Shown: positions 57,945-64,000 of the stretch, piece after piece | How positions within the stretch are numbered: position 1 is the stretch's first letter | Layout: every line of letters begins with the position of its first letter | Assembly (NCBI RefSeq): GCF_030272615.1 | Contig: NC_081406.1 | Location: 235,459,922-235,523,921 of the forward strand | Direction of reading: 5' to 3' | From: Cryptomeria japonica | Lineage: Eukaryota > Streptophyta > Pinopsida > Cupressales > Cupressaceae | DNA length: 64,000 nucleotides | Notes under the pieces: model-generated | What the model was told of the DNA's origin: nothing | The model's input: only the letters and a program-made list of their open reading frames with translations | Databases searched by the model: none | Position numbers and translations under genes: made by a program

Positions 57945-60110
57945 CTAAAAAAATGTTCCTCTAATAAAACCATAGGGAATCTTGAAAAATGAGAGAGGAT
58001 TTTGTAGGGACCCCTCTTGTGGCCCCATAGGTTTAGATGAATCATTTTTAGGTGCCACAGATTCCAATTTAGGGCTCGTCAAAGTTTGACAATTTTTAGC
58101 ACTTATGGTGCGCAAGGGACAACATTGGTAGGGTATGACCCCGATCATTCAACTAAGTGGGGGGGATAGGAGCATGCATAGGGTAAGAATCCCTAACTAG
58201 ACATGTTAGAATACACCATTCATGATCACGATGAGCAGAACGAGAAATTGGCTACACGACAACATTTGATTGAATGAGATTGACGATTTTTTTGCCAACT
58301 AAAAAAATGTTACCCTAATAAAACCATATGGAATCTTGAAAAACCAAGATAGGATCTTGTAGAGACCCCTCTTGTGGCCCCGTAGGTTCAAACAGACCAT
58401 TCGTAGGTGCAACGAATTCTGAGTTAGGGCCCCTTAAAGTTTGACAATTTTTAGCACTTAGGGTACTCAAGGGACGACGCTAGTAGGGTATGACCCCGAG
58501 CGTTCGACCGAGTGAGGGGGTGCAATAGGAGCATGAATAGGGTAAGAATTACTAAATGGATGTGTCAAAATCAACGGTTCATGATCATGACAAGAAGAAC
58601 AAGAAATTGGCCAAGCGACAACATTTGATTGAATGAGTGACGATTTTTTTGCCAACTAAAAAACTACTACCCTAATAAATCCGTAGGGAATCTTGAAAAA
58701 ATGGGATAGGATTTTGTAGGGACCCCACTCGTATCCTCATAGGTTCAAACTTAAAATTCATAGGTGCCATGGATTTCGAGTTTAGGCCTGCCAAATTTTG
58801 ACAATTTGTAGCACTTAGGGTGCTCAAGGGATGACACTGGTAGGGTATGACCCCAAGCGTTCGATCAAGTGGTGGGGGGGGAATATGAGCATGTATAGGG
58901 TAAGAATGCCTAACTATACATGTCCAAACCAACAGTTTGTGGTCATGACAAGCAAAACGAGAAATTGGCCATGCGACAACATTTGATTGAATGAGATTGA
59001 TGATTTTTTTGCCAACTGAAAAAATGCTTCCCTAATAAAACTATAGGGAATATTGAAAAATTGAGATAGGATTTTGTAGGGACCCCTCTCATGGCCCCGT
59101 AGGTTCAAACAGATCATTTGCAGCTGCCATGGATTTCGAGTTAGGGTCTATCAAAGTTTGACAATTTTTAGCACTTAGGCGCTCAAGGGACGACGTTGGT
59201 AGGGTATGACCTCGAGCATTCGGCCGAGTGGGGGGGGTAATAGGACATTTCAGAATTGACACTTCATGATCATGACAAGCAGATCGATAAATTGGCCATG
59301 CAAAAACATTTGATTGAATGAGACTGGCGATTTTTTTGCCAACTGAAAAAATGTTGCCCTAATAAAACCGTAGGGAATATTGAAAAATAAAGATAGGATT
59401 TTGTAGAAACCCCTCTCGTGGCCATGTAGGTTTAAATGGATCAATCTCAAGTGCCATGAATTCTGAGTTAGGACCCCTTAAAGTTTTATAATTTTAGCAC
59501 TTAGGGTGCTCAAGGGATGACGTCGGTAGGGTATGACCCCGAGTGTTTGATCGAGTAGGGGGGGGGGAATAGGAGCATGCATAGGGTAAGAATGCATAAC
59601 TAGACATGTCAGAACTGATGGTTCATGATCACGATGAGCAGAACAAGAAATTGGCCACGCGACAACATTTGATTGAATGAGACTAACAATTTTTTTGCCA
59701 ACTGAAAAATGCTGCCCTAATAAAACCATAGAGAATATTGAAAATAAGAGATAGGTTTTTGGAGGAACCCCTCTCGTAGCCCCATAGGTTCAAATGGATC
59801 ATTTGTAGGTGCCATGGATTCTAAGTTAGGACCCATCAAAGTTTGACCATTTTTAGCACTTAAGGCGCTCAAGGGACGATGCCGGTAGGGTATGACCCCA
59901 AGCATTTGACCGAGTGGGTGGGGGGGGAAATAGGAGAATGCATAGGGTAAGAATGCCTAACTAGACATGTCAAAACTGACAGTTCATTATCACGACGAGC
60001 AAAATGAGAAATTGGCCACGCGACAATATTTGATTAAATGAGATTGACAATTTTTTCACCAACTGAAAAAATGTTGCCCTAATAAAACCATAGGGAATAT
60101 TGAAAAACCG
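57945..60110. repeat. Satellite of about 360 bp, seven copies
   Basis: The marker CCCTAATAAAACC starts at about 57954, 58309, 58668, 59029, 59351, 59713 and 60073, spacing about 355-362 except one short unit (about 322). Each unit has, in order, TAGGATTTTGTAGGGACCCC, AGTTTGACAATTTTTAGCAC, GGTAGGGTATGACCCCGAGC, a G run (6-9 G), CATGCATAGGGTAAGAATGC, and ACAACATTTGATTGAATGAG. The seventh copy is cut soon after its start. - strand open frames in the units share peptides but have no family and are attributed to the repeat. Confidence 0.92.
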
Positions 60111-60734
60111 AGATGAATCATTTTGACACATGAATCCCCCATTGACAATTTTTTAACAATCTTGATCAATTTTGCCAATATGACAAACCTATGACTAGAC
60201 ATAACAAATATTGGTCTAGATGACCTTATTACATAAAAAAAATTTAATATTTCACCTTATTTACATTGAGAATCCATCAAAAAACTTGTCTTCCAAATTT
60301 GACCTCGTGGAGGCCTGATGAGCATGGAGGTCATTAAATTTTGTGAATTTTCCAAAGGCAACCAAATTTAACATTTACAATTTAGATGAAATGAATTATA
60401 TATAATTCGAAGATTATACAAACAACACTTACGATTAAATGAAATGAATTATATTGTTCATTACATAACCATTATTAACCATTATTAATTATTGGATTAA
60501 AGATTAAAGTTTAAAATGATAACACAATGCACACATGAGCAACAATTTATATGATCAAATATCAACTTCTGTATATATAAAAATGTCAAATGATTACAAG
60601 TGTATGTCCATAATAAAATATGACATAAACGCCAACACAAACAAAATGTATGTCTATATACATGAATGTATGTTCATATACAAAATATACATGCCAAATA
60701 GACATGTAAGCATCCCAAAACTATCTATAACATC
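60111..60734. other. AT-rich intergenic sequence
   Basis: No gene. Lies between the satellite and the 3' end of the - strand spliced gene and probably includes that gene's 3' untranslated region. No clear polyadenylation signal could be singled out. Confidence 0.5.
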
Positions 60735-61089
60735 CTAAGCTACTGATGGGTCATCAAATTCGATCATCTTTGCTACACTGCTTAGCTCTAAAGGATCCTG
60801 CACAAGAAAAAACAAACCACAATTAAGATTAGCTATATTATATAACTCACATTCAAAAATTTAAAATTAAAATGAACTATAATTGAACTATTCTTGTTTA
60901 CCTCATCTCCATGTTTTCTCTTCGGCTTTGGAGGACTCTTGATGTATGTCTTTGGTAGAGGAGGCATGTTTTCAATATTTTCATACACAACCTACATATG
61001 TTCACAAACATGACATTGATACAAGTTAGCATATAATTGTCACTAATAATAATGAATTATATCTACTAAACACATGTACCTAAGGCATC

Positions 61090-61093
61090 TCTT

Positions 61094-61124
<31 letters not shown>

Positions 61125-61133
61125 TTCTTCTTC
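61090..61133 (-). repeat. GAA/TTC microsatellite encoding poly-Glu
   Basis: A (TTC)n run on the + strand with one interruption (TTA). On the - strand it encodes a Glu run inside the presumed third exon; the interruption makes a TAA stop in that frame. Confidence 0.85.
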
Positions 61134-62015
61134 ATCTTTAGGTATAGTGGGTGTAGTCAACAAGGATGTGAAGCCAATATTTTTTTGTACATATACACAA
61201 CAAGTATGTGAAACTATCAATCTATGTCTAGACATGTGAAAATCATTATAAGTTATTTAAACTATTTATTCAATCATATTTGCATTCAATTACCTTTCTC
61301 TTGTCTCCAACTACACTACCAGATCCTAAATCACACAGCCCCGCACTCACGCTACTTGTGCCCTACAAAATTAAAATAAGATATACATGCAAGTTACTAC
61401 ATAATCTAATTAATACCAATATAAATGATGAGAATGTATGTACAATAAAATACAAATGACTAGGTGCAATAATATATGCACTATAAAGCTATCAAGCCCA
61501 AAAGAAATGGTTGTCAAGGTGCCCTCCTTGATCTATGTTAGATTCTCCTCTGTCATTAACTATCAAATAGACCATGTAAATAAAAATTAGTACTTACTAT
61601 TATCTAGATTATAAATATTCATTTAAAATATACAATGAACTGTGAAAATACAAATCTTACCACTACATCATCAATGTATGATGAAGCTGCCTCCTCGCCT
61701 CTAGCATGCGAGGAATCTCCAGGGTATCCTCTAGTCCCTATCATAACATCTGGTGCATCATGCATCTCATGCACCTCATACATTGTAGTGTGTGAAAAAG
61801 GATGAATAGGTTGTCCAATTGGACCCAAGCATAGGTGCCCACACATGACACAACTATGGGGCACGCAAATGTGTGGATCCAAGGAGGACGTGTCAGTGCC
61901 ACTAGATGCACCGCTACCATCAAAATAAGGTTGAGCTACTACCCCAGCCTGATAAACCACAAGTTTACTCAAAGAGTGAATATGTGATATGGTCTGTGAT
62001 GCTACCTCATAGATG

Positions 62016-63237
62016 TGTTGGCCATTTGGTGGAATTGATTATGTGTTGCATTGATGTTTTGTCATTGATGTCAATACTATTTGTTTGGATGCTTTACCGG
62101 CATCCTTTTGGTCCTAGTAGGTTGAGTAGTTTTTGGTTAACTTGGATCCGGCATGACCCGGTTGACTCCAATATAATTTGGTGATGGGATTGAATTATTC
62201 ATAATGTGTATACTCATATTTGGTCAGTTGGTTTTGGTCTAGTGATTGGATGCTATCCTGCTTACTATGAAGATTGGTTTCTGGTTCTCATGAGGGTTTC
62301 ACTGAAAGATATTTTGTTGGAGATCTTTGATGCATTGCATAATTGGTGTTGGTGTAGCTTCTGATGGAGTTTCAGGATGTTGTTGGTGATTGTGTTCAAG
62401 ACTTGGCATTTGGAGATCATTGCTAAAGCGTGTGGACCTATACTTGGTCTCGGTTGATCTAGGTTATGGACTAACATTGATGTAACGTGTCGATAGGACC
62501 TATTATTGTATTTTTGGGATGTCTTATGTGTTGTATATTATTTGTTTTGGTCTAAGGCCAACATGGTTTGTAATTATGTAATTGGTTTATTATCTGGTGG
62601 CCGACCTGACTGTTTGTGGTCGAGGGTTTGTATAAATAAGATGTAAGATCTCATTGTAGATGATCATGGTTATTGTAAGAGGTCATGGTCAAGGAATGTA
62701 ATGTGTGAATAATGTAATATCATTTAGGCATAGGAGTTGATTGATCATTAGAGATCAAATTGGGTTTGTAAGAGGATTTAGTCCTCCGGTATTGAGCTTA
62801 ACAAGAACTCTACTTAGGCATAGGAGATGCTATCTTTTGCAGTTCAACACTTCTCTAGATTATAGTCTAGATTTGTATGAAGTTAGTGAAACTCCTTTTG
62901 TGATGAGTAGTGTGCTCTAGGTTGTTGGCCTTCCTGCATGTGCATTCCCCTATATTGTAAATTCACATACTTACTGCAGAAGTATTATTTGACTGTGGGA
63001 AGGCTTCTCATCATGGTTTTTCCCTTTACCGGGTTTTCCACGTACAAATCTTGGTGTTGTGTGGATGGATTTTATTTTTTGATTATTATTTATCATTAAT
63101 TGGATTAAATGCTATTCCGGTATTATTGTTTTGGGTTTCAGTATTATTATTTTAAATTGCTAATGCTTCCGGTAATCTGTGACAACTAATTCACCCCTCC
63201 CTCTTAGTTGTCTTTCAATTTTCTGAACTGTCTGACA
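62016..63237 (+). mobile_element. Solo LTR (1222 bp) with perfect AGATG target-site duplication
   Basis: Starts TGTTGGCCATTTGG at 62016 and ends ..TCTGACA at 63237. Flanks are AGATG at 62011-62015 and AGATG at 63238-63242. Internal landmarks match the LTR at 11884-12954 and the fragment at 12985-13851: TGTTGCATTGATG, GTCATTGATGTCAATAC, GTAAGATCTCATTGTAGATGAT, TTTTTCCCTTTACCGGGTTT, and TTCACCCCTCCCTCTTAGTTG near the end. It interrupts exon 1 of the - strand gene. Confidence 0.92.
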
Positions 63238-63920
63238 AGATGATAGCTAGATGTTGCACTGGAGGTCAAGGATCAACAGGAGGAGGGCGGACATATGGGC
63301 CCTAGACAAGTCTGACTGCCCCAGGTCTATTTTGGGGCATACCTAAGCCTACACCCTAGAAAAGTTGGATGTCAAAGTAGTTCACATGTTTTCCTAAAAC
63401 AAACTTAGCATACAATTTTTTGATGAAGTAGAAGGGGACATCAAGATTGTTGTTAGGTGGTTTATCGAAAAACCATCCACTAATTATCCCAAAAGTTTTT
63501 CACATTATCATCATTTGTGCACCATTTAATAGAAAGTTTAATTTTTTGGGGGTCTACGGGTTGACTAGTGCGGGGATTAACAAACAATGCAGTAATATTG
63601 GCTTTGGATATCTCAATATCCTTGATCTCCTTATAGGACAAGCCATCTGCATATTGTTCCCTCATAGAATCTTGCCACAAAAGAGCGGCATCGTGCTCCT
63701 CAGTGGTGGCTTCTATACTCTTTATGATGGACATGAGGGGATCAAACATTGGGTTCAGGCGAGGGATCCTACAATAGACATATGCAATCCCCCTCAATTG
63801 GTTCAAATTTTGTGCAATTAAATCCTAAATTGAGGGGGGGTTTAGCAAAGGAGGTTTTTGTGCAGGAGGGTTTGGTTGTTGTGGTTGTGATTGATCAATG
63901 TTTTCATTGTTATCCCCCAT

Positions 63921-64000
63921 TTTTAACCTAATTGAATGTAAACAATTGAATTTAGTTAACAAATTTGAACAATTTTGTATTTGATTTAAAAAAACCTAGT
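63921..64000 (-). promoter_or_regulatory. Start of the upstream region of the - strand gene
   Basis: AT-rich 80 bases before the ATG on the - strand. Too short to identify a TATA box or transcription start with confidence. Confidence 0.25.

Larger units (their letters stand above)
60735..63920 (-). pseudogene. Multi-exon gene of unknown family, interrupted by a solo LTR
   Basis: ATG at 63920 (MGDNNENIDQSQPQQPNPPA). Exon 1 runs to 61661, with a solo LTR at 62016-63237; the frame resumes across the LTR once it and one AGATG repeat are ignored. Visible peptides: YVYCRIPRLNPMFDPLMSII (63650-63780), FVLGKHVNYFDIQLF (about 63360-63405), QHLAII then ASQTISHIHSLS (either side of the LTR), YEVHEMHDAPDVM. 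Exon 2 61362-61294, exon 4 60991-60902 and exon 5 60797-60735 (stop TAG) are all phase 0 with canonical AG/GT borders. An acidic (GAA)n exon 3 near 61200-61085 lacks a clear acceptor. Exon 4 has a basic KPKRK patch that could be a nuclear signal. Lesions in exon 1: TAG near 63823, a frameshift near 63487, and three more stops. Family unknown; possibly transposon-encoded, convergent with the transposase-like gene. Confidence 0.6.

Noticed and set aside
57945-59905. Series of similar - strand open frames of 60-90 codons
   Set aside because: They follow satellite periodicity and overlap the repeat; no family resemblance.
57945-60110. CRISPR-like regular repeats
   Set aside because: Units of about 360 bp are contiguous without unique spacers; a satellite in plant DNA.
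61906-62184. + strand frame sharing ELIMCCID with the gypsy RNase H frame
   Set aside because: The shared peptide comes from LTR start sequence present in both places, not from a protein family.
63447-63821. 124-codon + strand frame near the window end
   Set aside because: Complement of exon 1 of the - strand gene, whose frame has a proper ATG, continuity across the LTR and spliced 3' exons.

Overview
Nuclear DNA from a large, repeat-rich plant genome. The evidence is degenerate plant-type LTR retrotransposons with initiator-Met-tRNA primer sites, dual-RNase H Ty3/gypsy elements, plant mobile domain (PMD) fragments, a spliced gene with canonical GT-AG introns, and no bacterial features. A gymnosperm or other large-genome land plant is a guess from nested, decayed repeats; nothing here fixes the species. 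No rRNA, tRNA, CRISPR or operon structure was found, and no clearly intact cellular gene.

Layout. 1-12.95 kb: two + strand LTR elements of an unusual kind (A, cut by the window start; B, nearly complete), whose internal region encodes a multi-zinc-knuckle coiled-coil Gag and a second long protein (ORF2) but no recognisable protease, integrase or reverse transcriptase. A further LTR follows at 11884-12954. 11.72-30.8 kb: a direct tandem duplication with a unit of about 9.35 kb. Each copy holds a - strand Ty3/gypsy element (gag, protease, RNase H, reverse transcriptase, RNase H) back to back with a + strand Ty3/gypsy pol (RT, RNase H, second RNase H, and in copy 2 integrase). 31.77-39.24 kb: element C, a full-length - strand relative of A and B, bounded by a perfect 5-bp target-site duplication (CTTCT) and itself split by a solo LTR in its gag. 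40.0-53.1 kb: six tandem copies of a 2.11-2.14-kb unit encoding a decayed PMD/coiled-coil protein on the - strand, with one C-terminal segment outside the array. 54.7-57.1 kb: a + strand transposase-like pseudogene. 57.9-60.1 kb: a satellite of about 360 bp in seven copies. 60.7-63.9 kb: a - strand multi-exon gene of unknown family, interrupted by a solo LTR with perfect AGATG target-site duplications.

How parts relate. Elements A, B and C share their layout and ORF2 motifs, so they form one family of protein-coding but pol-less retrotransposons that must borrow enzymes from an autonomous partner. This is the best candidate for an undescribed system. The - strand gypsy element carries an additional RNase H between protease and RT, an order unlike the RT-RNase H-RNase H-integrase order of the neighbouring + element. 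The convergent transposase-like gene and spliced gene may be the two genes of one large DNA transposon, but no terminal inverted repeats were identified.
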